This document shows, piece after piece, positions 26,721 through 35,138 of a stretch of DNA of 64,000 nt. Source of the DNA: Polynucleobacter sp. 73C-SIWE (GTDB lineage: Bacteria > Pseudomonadota > Gammaproteobacteria > Burkholderiales > Burkholderiaceae). The position numbers and the translations under genes are program-made. Positions within the stretch are counted from its first letter, which is position 1, and every line of letters starts with the position of its first letter. The notes beneath the pieces are model-generated. The model searched no databases. It had not been told where the DNA came from and saw only the letters and a list, made by a program, of their open reading frames with translations. Location: assembly GCF_018882465.1 (NCBI RefSeq), contig NZ_JACVOK010000001.1, positions 992,001-1,056,000 on the forward strand, given 5' to 3'.

Positions 26721-26924
26721 ATGACAGAACAGCAAACTACAAAACCTTGGTGGAAGCAGTTATGGCCTTGGTTACTGATTAGCGGACCAGCAGTAGCAAT
26801 GGTTGGCTGCATTATTACTATTTGGCTAGCTCTGAATCTTCACGTTGATAAACCTTTACGCGAAGGTGTCGTGAAGCAGGGCTTAAAAGTAGAGCAGCTT
26901 AAAGACGCGCAGGCAAACAAATGA
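26721..26924 (+). CDS. Shortened FixH/CcoH-like protein
   Basis: The product (67 aa from ATG 26721; 72 aa from ATG 26706) has KPWWKQLWPWLLI followed by one transmembrane helix and a DKPLREGVVKQGL segment. This is the N-terminal part of FixH/CcoH, an assembly factor of cbb3 oxidase, but the periplasmic domain that brings normal FixH to about 150 aa or more is missing. AAGAGG at 26709-26714 favours 26721 as start. Its position directly after ccoG is exactly that of ccoH. It overlaps the next gene by 4 nt and shows no decay, so a functional short form is likely. Confidence 0.7.
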   Translation: MTEQQTTKPWWKQLWPWLLISGPAVAMVGCIITIWLALNLHVDKPLREGVVKQGLKVEQLKDAQANK

Positions 26925-27181
26925 AATACCGCTTGCTGATCTGGATCTTGTGGCCATCTTTCTTGGTGGCAGGCATGGCAGAGGGCTTGTTATTTACGGT
27001 GATTCATCCGCAAGACTTATTATTTTTTGGTCATCATCCTGATCTATCAGATGAAGGTATCTATACCATTGGGTTTTTTATGATTTGGATCTTTTGCGCA
27101 GTCTCTAGTGCTTTAACTGCCTATATTCTGCCTGGTATTGAGGCACCGGATACTAAAGACGTCGATCGTGGCTTGCTTTAA
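26921..27181 (+). CDS. Small two-helix membrane protein of the cbb3 operon
   Basis: The 86-residue protein has two hydrophobic segments (about 5-25 and 48-68) joined by a polar loop with HPQDLLFFGHHPDLSDEG, which contains three histidines. I do not recognise a named family. The 4-nt overlap with the FixH-like gene makes it the last gene of the cbb3 transcript. The histidine-rich loop could bind metal, which is inference. Its TAA overlaps the fnr stop on the other strand (TTTAAA at the junction). Confidence 0.7.
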   Translation: MKYRLLIWILWPSFLVAGMAEGLLFTVIHPQDLLFFGHHPDLSDEGIYTIGFFMIWIFCAVSSALTAYILPGIEAPDTKDVDRGLL

Positions 27182-27945
27182 ACCTGCTTAAGAGGCACTT
27201 CAGTGTGGCAGCCATGCCTATCAGGATTCGGAATACCAGCTAATTCGTATAAGCCGTCCATATCAATGAGTTTAATATGACGTTGTTTAATCTGAATCAA
27301 GCCAGACTCCGCAAAGCGCGAGAGCATCCGACTGACAGTTTCAATTTGAATACCAAGATAGCTGCCAATCTCTACACGACTCATGCGCAAATCGAATTCA
27401 TTATTGAGGTAACCGCGGGCTGCTAAACGTTGTGAGAGACTGAGTAAGAATGCTGCCAATCTTTCTTCGGCTCGCATCGTACCCAGGGAAAGTAAATGAC
27501 GTTGATCTTGAGTCAGCTCGCGACTCATGATCTTATGAAACTGATTTTGTAGCACTGGAAGCTGACGGGCTAAATCTTCAAAGGCATCATAGCGAATAAT
27601 GCAAACTTCACTTTCCTCTAATGCAATCGCATCTGATTGATAGTGACCTTCGCCGATGCCATCAAGACCCAGGATTTCACCGGGAAGATGAAAGCCAATG
27701 ACTTGTTGACGACCATCTTGTAGACAATATTCTGTTTTGAGTGTGCCAAAGCGAACGCTATAGACTGAGCTTAAGGGGTCACCATGGCGGTAGAGACTTT
27801 CACCTTTTTGGAGGTGGACACGCTCTTTGATTAAGCTATCCACTCTAGAAACATCGCTGCTACTAAGTCCAACGGGAAGGCAAAACTGACCCAGCACGCA
27901 GACCGAGCATTTGCTGGTTGGGGAGTCAGTAGGTTTGTAATTCAT
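27178..27945 (-). CDS. fnr: Oxygen-sensing transcription regulator FNR
   Basis: From the ATG at 27945 the protein is 255 residues: N-terminal cluster cysteines C13-x2-C16-x5-C22 (KCSVCVLGQFC), a cyclic-nucleotide-binding-like beta roll containing the fourth cysteine (SEVCIIRYDAF), a dimer helix, and a winged helix with IQIETVSRMLSRF, where E, S and R read the TTGAT half site. It senses oxygen through a 4Fe-4S cluster and activates low-oxygen genes. A perfect FNR box lies ahead of ccoN. A TTG at 27963 could extend the protein by six residues. Convergent with the cbb3 operon. Confidence 0.93.
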   Translation of the reverse strand: MNYKPTDSPTSKCSVCVLGQFCLPVGLSSSDVSRVDSLIKERVHLQKGESLYRHGDPLSSVYSVRFGTLKTEYCLQDGRQQVIGFHLPGEILGLDGIGEGHYQSDAIALEESEVCIIRYDAFEDLARQLPVLQNQFHKIMSRELTQDQRHLLSLGTMRAEERLAAFLLSLSQRLAARGYLNNEFDLRMSRVEIGSYLGIQIETVSRMLSRFAESGLIQIKQRHIKLIDMDGLYELAGIPNPDRHGCHTEVPLKQV

Positions 27946-28013
27946 CTTGGAGCTAATTATCAAGCAGTTTATTCTATTAATATGAAAATCAGCACTTTCA
28001 CCTATTCTTTCTT

Positions 28014-28739
28014 GTGTCGATGCTAACCAGCAGCCTTCTTTTGGCAGTCTTCCTGGGGGCCTTAGTTAGTGGCTGGCATTGCGCTTTGATGTGTGGAGGT
28101 ATCGCAGCTGCCATTGAGCGACCAATCGCCTCAGAGAGTCTTTTAAGGCCAAAATCTGAGCTTTTTTACCTACAGCTAGTCATGCATCTAGGACGGGTAG
28201 CAACATACGTCATATTGGGGGCGATTGCTGCGTGGGTAGGGGTGGTAGTTTGGCAACAAAACATCATTCCCATTCAACGCCCCTTATTTGCTTTCACCTC
28301 TCTCATTTTGATCTGGATGGGTTTTCGTCTCTTGCGTTTAGGAAAGTCGGAGGGACTTCTGGGGGGTAGGTGGTTAAGCACCAAAATTGCAGGCTATTGG
28401 GCTAAATATTTAGGACAAATGGCCAGCGGACCTTCACGCTGGTTTAGCGGCATGCTTTGGGGTTTGGTCCCCTGTGGTTTGGTCTACAGTGTTTTGCCAC
28501 TGGCATTTCTCTCTGGTGATGTGACAACAGGTGCAGCATTGATGCTTGCATTTGGTTTGGGGACGCTACCCAACTTATTGTTGATTTCTAAATTCTCTGC
28601 AGCCCTAACGCAATTTGGCCAATATATCTGGGTGCGCTATTTCGCCGCTACATTGCTATTTACTGCTGGCGGATTTGGTTTGTTCCGCGCCTGGACTTTG
28701 CCAGAAGCTTTATTAAAAGGCGGCTTCTGTATTTCTTGA
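28014..28739 (+). CDS. Sulfite exporter TauE/SafE-like membrane protein of the cbb3 locus
   Basis: The 241-residue protein has about six hydrophobic segments and a GWHCALMCGG motif in the first helix region, typical of the UreH-like/TauE-SafE branch found beside cbb3 oxidase genes. The His, two Cys and Met in that motif could bind a metal, and a role in copper handling for the oxidase is an inference from context. Translation starts at GTG 28014 or ATG 28020; no clear ribosome-binding site decides. Divergent from fnr; convergent with the SulP gene, 9 nt between stops. Confidence 0.78.
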   Translation: MSMLTSSLLLAVFLGALVSGWHCALMCGGIAAAIERPIASESLLRPKSELFYLQLVMHLGRVATYVILGAIAAWVGVVVWQQNIIPIQRPLFAFTSLILIWMGFRLLRLGKSEGLLGGRWLSTKIAGYWAKYLGQMASGPSRWFSGMLWGLVPCGLVYSVLPLAFLSGDVTTGAALMLAFGLGTLPNLLLISKFSAALTQFGQYIWVRYFAATLLFTAGGFGLFRAWTLPEALLKGGFCIS

Positions 28740-28748
28740 GTAGACCGC

Positions 28749-30377
28749 TTAAGAATGTAAGGCTGCTTCTATTCCAGAAATCAGATCAGGGTAGAGGGAT
28801 CCCTGTTGCAGTTTCTCAATAAAGCCGCTGCGCTGCGCCATTTCATAGGGTTGATGATCAAGACCACAAATGATGAAGCGGATATTACGTACCTTACAAA
28901 GATGCGCTAATTCAGAGATTGTATCTATGCCCGAGGTATCAACATAGATCACATTTTTGAGGTCAAGTAGCAGGGTTTGAGATGGTAAGTTTTCCTCAAT
29001 CTTCTCTAAGAGTTTGACCGCCCCAAAGAAGATGGCTCCATGGATGCGGTAGGCATCAATGCGGCCTCGCTGATTTTCTAGTGCAGGAAAATGATTTGCT
29101 TCAGCAATTTCGCAGCGAGATAGGCTGGAGATTCTATAAATAAAAGTGATGAATGCAGACAATAAACCAACTTGAACTGCGACCGTCAGGTCCATCACTA
29201 CTGTTAATAGAAAAACACTCAAGATGGTAATGCGATAAGGTAAACGGAACTGCTTGAGCTCAATGAATTTTTTCCACTCACCCATATTCCAGGCAACATA
29301 CATCAAGATTGCAGCAAGACCTGCCAAAGGAATATCTTTTGCAAGAGGCGCTGCAAATAGAATAATGATGAGTAAGGTGAGTGCGTGCACAATACCGGCA
29401 ATTGGGGTACTCGCGCCACTTTCAACATTAGTTACAGTTCTTGCAATGGTGCCGGTTGCAGGCATTCCACCAAAGAAAGGAGTCACCACATTAGCGACCC
29501 CTTGCGCCATTAGCTCTTGATTGGAATTATGGCGATCATGAATCAAGCTATCAGCAATACGAGCACAGAGCAGGGACTCAATTGCACCAAGCAAAGCGAG
29601 AGTGAGGGCTGGAGCGAGCATAAATTGAGCGTTATCCCAGCTAATTGGGATCCACTCAAAATGGGGTAGTCCAGAAGGAATACCACCAAAGCGACTACCA
29701 ATTGTATCTATTGGTAAGTCCCACAGCGTAGTGACGACTGTTGCCACTACCATCGCAATCACAGTACCGGGAATATGACTTAAATGCCCAAAGTGTTTAT
29801 GAAATAGTTTCCACAAAATAATGACTGCAAGGCTACCGCAGGCAACTGAAAGTGCAATTGGGTTGAAGGTGTCAGCTGCTTGATAAAGTGTTTGTAGGGC
29901 CGGAAAAAATTGCGCTGGCATCTTATCAATGCTGAGCCCAAAGAAATCCTTGAGTTGCGATAAGCCAATCAAAAAAGCAATGCCATTGGTAAAGCCAATA
30001 ATGACGGCGATGGGGATAAAGCGCACCAGCGTTCCCAAGCGGAATGCGCCCATCAAAATCAGAAATGCGCCCGACATTGCTGTGGCTAGTAGCAAATTGG
30101 AGACGCCATAACGCTCAACAATACCGTACACAATCACAATGAATGCGCCTGCTGGACCACCAATTTGAACGCGACTACCACCCAGAAGAGAGATGAGCCC
30201 TCCAGCAATAATGGCAGTAAAAATACCCGCTTCTGGTTTGAGTCCACTGGCGATAGCAAATGCCATTGCTAAAGGTAGCGCCACAATCCCCACAGTGATT
30301 CCCGCTAATACATCTTTGGCAAATAGCGTTTTGCTATAGCCAGCAAAAGATGTCAGGATCTTGGGTTGAATGAACAT
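28749..30377 (-). CDS. SulP-family anion transporter with STAS domain
   Basis: The 542-residue protein has a long membrane domain (about residues 20-410) with the SulP signature around VGIVALPLAMAFAIASGL and GGPAGAFIVIVYGIVERYG, followed by a cytoplasmic STAS domain (about 440-540, LLDLKNVIYVDTSGIDTI). The family exchanges sulfate, bicarbonate or other anions; bicarbonate or sulfate are both plausible. The DUF2177 gene lies 22 nt upstream on the same strand. Confidence 0.88.
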   Translation of the reverse strand: MFIQPKILTSFAGYSKTLFAKDVLAGITVGIVALPLAMAFAIASGLKPEAGIFTAIIAGGLISLLGGSRVQIGGPAGAFIVIVYGIVERYGVSNLLLATAMSGAFLILMGAFRLGTLVRFIPIAVIIGFTNGIAFLIGLSQLKDFFGLSIDKMPAQFFPALQTLYQAADTFNPIALSVACGSLAVIILWKLFHKHFGHLSHIPGTVIAMVVATVVTTLWDLPIDTIGSRFGGIPSGLPHFEWIPISWDNAQFMLAPALTLALLGAIESLLCARIADSLIHDRHNSNQELMAQGVANVVTPFFGGMPATGTIARTVTNVESGASTPIAGIVHALTLLIIILFAAPLAKDIPLAGLAAILMYVAWNMGEWKKFIELKQFRLPYRITILSVFLLTVVMDLTVAVQVGLLSAFITFIYRISSLSRCEIAEANHFPALENQRGRIDAYRIHGAIFFGAVKLLEKIEENLPSQTLLLDLKNVIYVDTSGIDTISELAHLCKVRNIRFIICGLDHQPYEMAQRSGFIEKLQQGSLYPDLISGIEAALHS

Positions 30378-30399
30378 GTTGATGTTCGCTAAGCGCTAT

Positions 30400-30801
30400 T
30401 TATGAAAAGCGGTTGCCAATCCAGTAGGCAATCCCAGCAGCTAGCGCAGTAACGAAGCTTCCCCAGGCAATATCAATGAATGCTAGCCGGGTTGGAAAGT
30501 CTCTAATGACGGCAAGATTAGTCAGATCGTAAGTCATATAACAAAACAGACCGAATAAAGCACCAAATTGCAATGCATACATCAATGACTGTTTTGAAAG
30601 GGCCGGAAGGATGACAAAAATAGTCGCACCTAATGCATAGAGTAGATAGAAGGCTAGTCCTGCAATGAGTTTAGGTTCGGCGGCCATCAAATCGCCCATC
30701 TCATCTCGATAGAGGCTTTTAGCAATCCCCAGGAGCCAAATGAGATCGATGGCAAGCATGGTGAATAAAAATGAACCGTAGATAGCGAAATACTTGAGCA
30801 A
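30400..30801 (-). CDS. DUF2177 family membrane protein
   Basis: The 133-residue protein has four hydrophobic segments and the DUF2177 pattern: LIWLLGIAKSLYRDEMGDLM after the first helix, LFCYMTYDLTNLAVIRDFPTRLAFIDIAWGSF near the C terminus. Function is unknown. It is co-oriented with the SulP gene 22 nt downstream and divergent from the universal stress protein gene. Confidence 0.82.
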   Translation of the reverse strand: MLKYFAIYGSFLFTMLAIDLIWLLGIAKSLYRDEMGDLMAAEPKLIAGLAFYLLYALGATIFVILPALSKQSLMYALQFGALFGLFCYMTYDLTNLAVIRDFPTRLAFIDIAWGSFVTALAAGIAYWIGNRFS

Positions 30802-30890
30802 TTCAGTTACCCTTTCAAGCTGTTATAGCCTAATAATAAGCATTATGATGGAAAGTGTAGATCAGTAGTTCAATTTAAAGGGAGTCAATT

Positions 30891-31331
30891 ATGTTTAAGC
30901 ATTTATTGGTGCCGGTCGATGGCTCGGATGTCAGCAAAAAGTCTTTGAAGAAGGTGGCTGAGCTTGCAAAAGCCGATGGCGCTGCAGTGACCTTAGTTTA
31001 TATATCTGACCCTTTACCCCCGATGGTGTACTCCGATAGCACTATGGGTTATGGAATTACCCAAAAAGATCACCAGAAGGTATGTGAGGCTTATGCAAAA
31101 GATGTTTTCAAAAAAGCTGCTACCGCGCTTGGTGCAAGTATTAAAGCAAAGGCACTCCATATCTCCAATACCAATTTATCTGAAGGTATTTTAGATGGCG
31201 CTAAAAAAGCAAAAGCTGATGTCATTGTGATGGCTTCGCATAAGCGCACAGGTATCAAAGGTATTTTGCTTGGCAGTGAAACACATGAAGTAATTGTGCA
31301 TTCCAAGTTGCCGGTATTAGTTCTTGGTTAA
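30891..31331 (+). CDS. Universal stress protein (UspA family)
   Basis: The 146-residue protein has the N-terminal MFKHLLVPVDGSD strand and the C-terminal ATP-binding motif VMASHKRTGIKGILLGSETHEVIVHSKLPVLVLG, with G-x2-G-x(n)-G-S. It is a soluble, probably dimeric nucleotide-binding stress protein. GGGAG at 30880-30884 precedes the ATG. A perfect terminator hairpin follows. Confidence 0.93.
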   Translation: MFKHLLVPVDGSDVSKKSLKKVAELAKADGAAVTLVYISDPLPPMVYSDSTMGYGITQKDHQKVCEAYAKDVFKKAATALGASIKAKALHISNTNLSEGILDGAKKAKADVIVMASHKRTGIKGILLGSETHEVIVHSKLPVLVLG

Positions 31332-31360
31332 TGAAGTCACTTAAGCAACGTTAAAGCAAT

Positions 31361-31386
31361 AGGGTCCACATGGACCCTATTTTATT
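31361..31386 (+). terminator. Intrinsic terminator of the universal stress protein gene
   Basis: A perfect 8-bp stem AGGGTCCA / TGGACCCT (31361-31368 and 31371-31378) with a 2-nt loop as written is followed by ATTTTATT. It separates the usp gene from the convergent M23 peptidase gene, whose stop is at 31392. Confidence 0.85.
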
Positions 31387-31391
31387 GGCGA

Positions 31392-32810
31392 TCAGTTGTG
31401 TTTGATGGGGCTTCCCAGTAACAGAATTTCTCTTGTGAGTTGGCCGCTCTCATTGTTACGCATAGACCATAAATCTAGCTGAGTCTTCGCTGCGTACGGG
31501 TCAACATACACACCATTTTTCCTGAGCTCAAAATGAAGATGTGGACCAGTAGATCTTCCGGTAGATCCAACATAACCAATTTCTAAACCACGACGCACTT
31601 CATTGCCAACTTTAAGTTCAACGTTGTAGTTACTTAAATGAGCATAGTAAGTATGATAGTTGCCAGGATGCTCCAAGATAATTAAATTTCCAAAAGCGCC
31701 GCTATAGCCAAGATGGGCAACTTTGCCATTGGCTACACTGAAGACAGGCGTTCCGGTTGGAGCTGCATAATCAATACCCATATGGGTACGATAGCGTTGC
31801 TTGGGCGACGCCGTTTGGGCTGCTGGAGCGCTATTGCTTGGTCGCTTACTCCCAGCGCGCACGCTGCCAACGCCGCGTGAGATACGTCTGTAGCTTAGTG
31901 GATTAGTCCAAAAAGATCGCTCTAAAGATTCTCCGCTGCCAGTAAAAAATCCGCCGGGGATATCATTACGATCGACCCAGTAGGCGCTTGCAAATACTTC
32001 TTTATTCTCTGGATCAATAATCTCAGTAGCCCAGATTTGCGCCCATCGCTCGCGGTCACCAAAATCAACAATTAAACGTACTACGCTATTAGTATTTTCT
32101 AGCGAACTATTGTCTTCGGGGTAAATCTGTTTAATCAGAGAATTCAATTCCCAAACCAATTCGACTGGCAGAATATCTCCAACTTTACGTGGATCATATA
32201 AAACATCGCGCAATGGAAGTTGTATCTCAGTGAGATGTTTCGATTCATTCTTAAGATAATCCTGCTGAACCAGGAATCCACCAAAAGCAGAGGGTGTGAA
32301 TGTCCATACCTCTGTTTTATTGTCTTGAATAGGGCCATTCATAATGCTGAGAGAGTCAAAGCGATTGCGACTGCCGAATGCGGCAGCGTAAGGAATGCAG
32401 TCCCCGCGCATCCGATCAAAGAATGTCTTCGTTTGGTTTTTGAAAAACTCTGAAAATGCTTGGTTGTCGATGCCGATGCTGGAGGGCAAATTATCTTCAT
32501 TAAAATTGCGTCTCAGACAGCCCTGAATGACTCGATAGTCAAGGTTACTGGCGCTATCAAGATCTATCTCATTCGGATCTTTACGCTGAAACAGGATAGG
32601 ATTTAGACTATTGGTTTTTGAGGATCCTGTTGCTGCACTATCTTTGAAGCCAACAGGTTTTGTATTTTGGACAATTACCTTTTTATTACTTTGGTTTGAT
32701 TGCGCCTGAACTGAAGATATAACCTCAGGCAGTCCGCTGAGGCAGGTATATCCAATCAGAATGAGTGCTCCTCTCAACAGGAGTGAGCTACGAGTTACTT
32801 TTTTATTCAC
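31392..32810 (-). CDS. M23 family metallopeptidase (LytM-type)
   Basis: The 472-residue protein has a hydrophobic N-terminal signal or anchor (about 9-36), a long central region and a C-terminal M23 domain: zinc ligands H and D in HMGIDYAAPTGTP, then YYAHLSNY and the HLHFELRKNG motif. The family cuts peptidoglycan cross-links or activates amidases during division. All catalytic residues are present, so it is probably active rather than an EnvC-like activator. No SH3 or LysM domain is evident. It stands 65 nt from the dehydrogenase gene upstream. Confidence 0.9.
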   Translation of the reverse strand: MNKKVTRSSLLLRGALILIGYTCLSGLPEVISSVQAQSNQSNKKVIVQNTKPVGFKDSAATGSSKTNSLNPILFQRKDPNEIDLDSASNLDYRVIQGCLRRNFNEDNLPSSIGIDNQAFSEFFKNQTKTFFDRMRGDCIPYAAAFGSRNRFDSLSIMNGPIQDNKTEVWTFTPSAFGGFLVQQDYLKNESKHLTEIQLPLRDVLYDPRKVGDILPVELVWELNSLIKQIYPEDNSSLENTNSVVRLIVDFGDRERWAQIWATEIIDPENKEVFASAYWVDRNDIPGGFFTGSGESLERSFWTNPLSYRRISRGVGSVRAGSKRPSNSAPAAQTASPKQRYRTHMGIDYAAPTGTPVFSVANGKVAHLGYSGAFGNLIILEHPGNYHTYYAHLSNYNVELKVGNEVRRGLEIGYVGSTGRSTGPHLHFELRKNGVYVDPYAAKTQLDLWSMRNNESGQLTREILLLGSPIKHN

Positions 32811-32875
32811 CCCGTAATTATCTAATAATGTGAGTCAGTACTTCGATAATCATGCTGTAGTGCAGCAAATTCAAT

Positions 32876-33802
32876 TTAATCTTGATCTGGCGCGATCTTG
32901 AGCACAGCAAATGCAGCCTTGAGGCGCTCTTCATAATTCCGCTTCATGATTGCTGCCTCCTCGGGGCTCCAGCTCCGAAGGCCTTCACCCTTATTGATAC
33001 CAGTTTTGCCAGTTTTCACTAAGTTAGTGATGCAAGTTGGGGGCGCGGTGATATTGGATAGAGATGGGTAAATCAATTCTGCAGCTAGGGTCATACCTTC
33101 CCATCCGGAAATTTCTTTTTGCGTCATTGGTCCAACAGCGGCATAGCGAAAGCCAAAGCTATAACGAACAGCAGTATCAATATCTTCTGGTGTTGCAATT
33201 CCATCTTGTAATAGAGAAAGCGCTTCACGCATCAAGGCATGTTGAATGCGATTGGCTAAGAATCCCGGAATGTCCTTTTTGACTAGCACTGGTTTTTTAC
33301 CGTGTACTCGATAGAGCTCGCATACTTGATTTGCTATATCTGGATCGGAGTCTTTTCCCAGCACAATTTCTACTAAAGGCACGATATGTGCCGGCATGAA
33401 ATAGTGGGTATTGAGCATGCGATGCGCAGTCTTAAGATCCTTCGCTATTTCGCTGATTGGAAAGCCTGAGCTATTGCTGCCAATTGCTATGTGTGATGGC
33501 ACGCGTTGATCAAGGTCAGCAAAAATTGCTTTTTTAAGATCCAAGCGCTCAGAAATAGTTTCAATGATTAATGCAGTATCTTCCCAGTCATTCCATTCGG
33601 CTATGCTGCCGGCACGCAAGCTTGCTCCGAGCTGTTGCCAATCAGTGTTGATAGAGTTGGCACAGGCCTGAATTGCCTCAAAGCACTTTTCAGATTTTTC
33701 TGCGGAGCGCCCCAAAATGACGGTATCGGTCCCATAGGCTAAAAATCCTGCTGCTATGCCTACACCCATAGTTCCGGTTCCAATGACAACAACTTTACCC
33801 AT
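32876..33802 (-). CDS. 3-hydroxyacyl-CoA dehydrogenase-like enzyme, first copy
   Basis: The 308-residue protein has an N-terminal NAD site VVIGTGTMGVGIAAGF, the catalytic histidine and glutamate in THYFMPAHIVPLVEIV, and the C-terminal domain starting at KKDIPGFLANRIQHA. Length and the MPAH variant of the usual NPxP motif resemble single-domain members such as L-gulonate 3-dehydrogenase and carnitine dehydrogenase more than fatty-acid oxidation enzymes. It is paralogous to the enzyme at 40163-41104. Divergent from the enolase-superfamily gene. Confidence 0.82.
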   Translation of the reverse strand: MGKVVVIGTGTMGVGIAAGFLAYGTDTVILGRSAEKSEKCFEAIQACANSINTDWQQLGASLRAGSIAEWNDWEDTALIIETISERLDLKKAIFADLDQRVPSHIAIGSNSSGFPISEIAKDLKTAHRMLNTHYFMPAHIVPLVEIVLGKDSDPDIANQVCELYRVHGKKPVLVKKDIPGFLANRIQHALMREALSLLQDGIATPEDIDTAVRYSFGFRYAAVGPMTQKEISGWEGMTLAAELIYPSLSNITAPPTCITNLVKTGKTGINKGEGLRSWSPEEAAIMKRNYEERLKAAFAVLKIAPDQD

Positions 33803-33908
33803 AGCCTACTCACCAGTTAGTTACTTAATAGCTGAATTATTCCCTATTCCGACTGATGCCGACTAGTTAAATTATCGATACAATCATTTTTTGAATTAAG
33901 GAGTCCAG

Positions 33909-35042
33909 ATGCCGATTATTGAATCCGTTCAGGTTGCTTCAGTAGCCGTTCCGCTAGATAAAGTGACCTCATTTTCCACTCGTACTGTTTCTGAGCGTCA
34001 CTATTGCCTGGTAAAGGTACGTGGCAAGGATGGTAATGAGGGTATTGGCTTTTGTTATGTTGGTAGCGCTGGTGGAGATATTGCCAAAATTGCTGTCGAG
34101 CAACTCTTGGCGCCAAAGCTAATTGGCCAAAATAGCCATCGCAGTGAAGGTCTGTGGATGGAGATGTATAACGAATCCATTTTGCAGGGACGTACTGGTG
34201 CAGTTATGCGCGGTATCTCGATCTTGGATACAGCGCTTTGGGATTTAAATGCGCGTTCAGTGGGCCTGCCTTTACATCAGTATCTGGGTTCTGTGGTGGA
34301 TGATCGAGTCCCTGCATACGCAAGTGGTGGCTATTACCTTGAGGGTAAAACTCCAGCCAAGCTTGGTAAGGAAATGGAGTCTTACGTAAAGCAGGGCTTC
34401 AAAGCCGTCAAGATGAAAGTAGGTCGTCTATCACCTGCCGAAGAAGAGACACGAGTAGCAGCAGCTCGTAAGGCTGTTGGCGATGATATTTTGCTGACTC
34501 TAGATGCTAATAATGCTTGGCGTGATTTACCTACTGCACTAGAGTATGTGCGTCGTTTTGAAGCCTACAACCCATATTGGATTGAAGAGCCATTTTCACC
34601 AGACGCGATTGATTTACATGCTGCCCTTGCTCGTCTGACAAAGATTAACGTTGCTACCGGCGAAATGGAAGCAGGTCGCTGGCGTTTTAGAGAGTTGATT
34701 GATGCTGGCGGCGCAATGATTTTGCAATCCGATGCTGCTGTCTGCGGCGGAATTACAGAATGGCGCAGGATTTCAGCATATGCGGATTTGAAGGGCGTCA
34801 TCGTTTGCCCTCACTGGATGCATGATCTACATGCACCATTGGTTGCTGCTACACCCAATGCCCGTTTTGTGGAGTTCTTCTTGGATGATCAAGTTCTCAA
34901 TTTCCGTAGATTGATTAATAAGCAATTGACTTTCAAGAACGGCGATCTGATCTTGCACAAAACACCAGGATTAGGCTTTGAGTTTGATGAGGCTGCAGTC
35001 AAGAAGTATGCCGGTAAGGCTGCTTGGACAAAGATTGCTTAA
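33909..35042 (+). CDS. Mandelate racemase/muconate lactonizing enzyme family protein
   Basis: The 377-residue enolase-superfamily enzyme has the capping domain and barrel motifs: AVKMKVGRL (catalytic K-x-K), LDANNAW (metal D), WIEEPF (metal E), the VATGEMEAG strand, SDAAVCGGITEW and CPHWMHDLHAP (His). Such enzymes abstract a proton alpha to a carboxylate and often dehydrate sugar acids. Substrate cannot be assigned. AAGGAG at 33898-33903 precedes the ATG. It converges on the TRAP operon with a bidirectional terminator between. Confidence 0.85.
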   Translation: MPIIESVQVASVAVPLDKVTSFSTRTVSERHYCLVKVRGKDGNEGIGFCYVGSAGGDIAKIAVEQLLAPKLIGQNSHRSEGLWMEMYNESILQGRTGAVMRGISILDTALWDLNARSVGLPLHQYLGSVVDDRVPAYASGGYYLEGKTPAKLGKEMESYVKQGFKAVKMKVGRLSPAEEETRVAAARKAVGDDILLTLDANNAWRDLPTALEYVRRFEAYNPYWIEEPFSPDAIDLHAALARLTKINVATGEMEAGRWRFRELIDAGGAMILQSDAAVCGGITEWRRISAYADLKGVIVCPHWMHDLHAPLVAATPNARFVEFFLDDQVLNFRRLINKQLTFKNGDLILHKTPGLGFEFDEAAVKKYAGKAAWTKIA

Positions 35043-35066
35043 GCAAATCAATATAAGCCTGTAAAA

Positions 35067-35096
35067 CAATAAAGCCCGCAAATGCGGGCTTTATTG
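35067..35096. terminator. Bidirectional intrinsic terminator
   Basis: A perfect 14-bp inverted repeat (35067-35080 and 35083-35096, core AAAGCCCGC / GCGGGCTTT) with an AA loop has T-rich ends in both directions. It lies between the convergent enolase-superfamily and TRAP permease genes and can serve both. Confidence 0.92.
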
Positions 35097-35138
35097 TTGA
35101 TATCCACTCAGATATCGCGTTGGCGATACTTGTTTATC

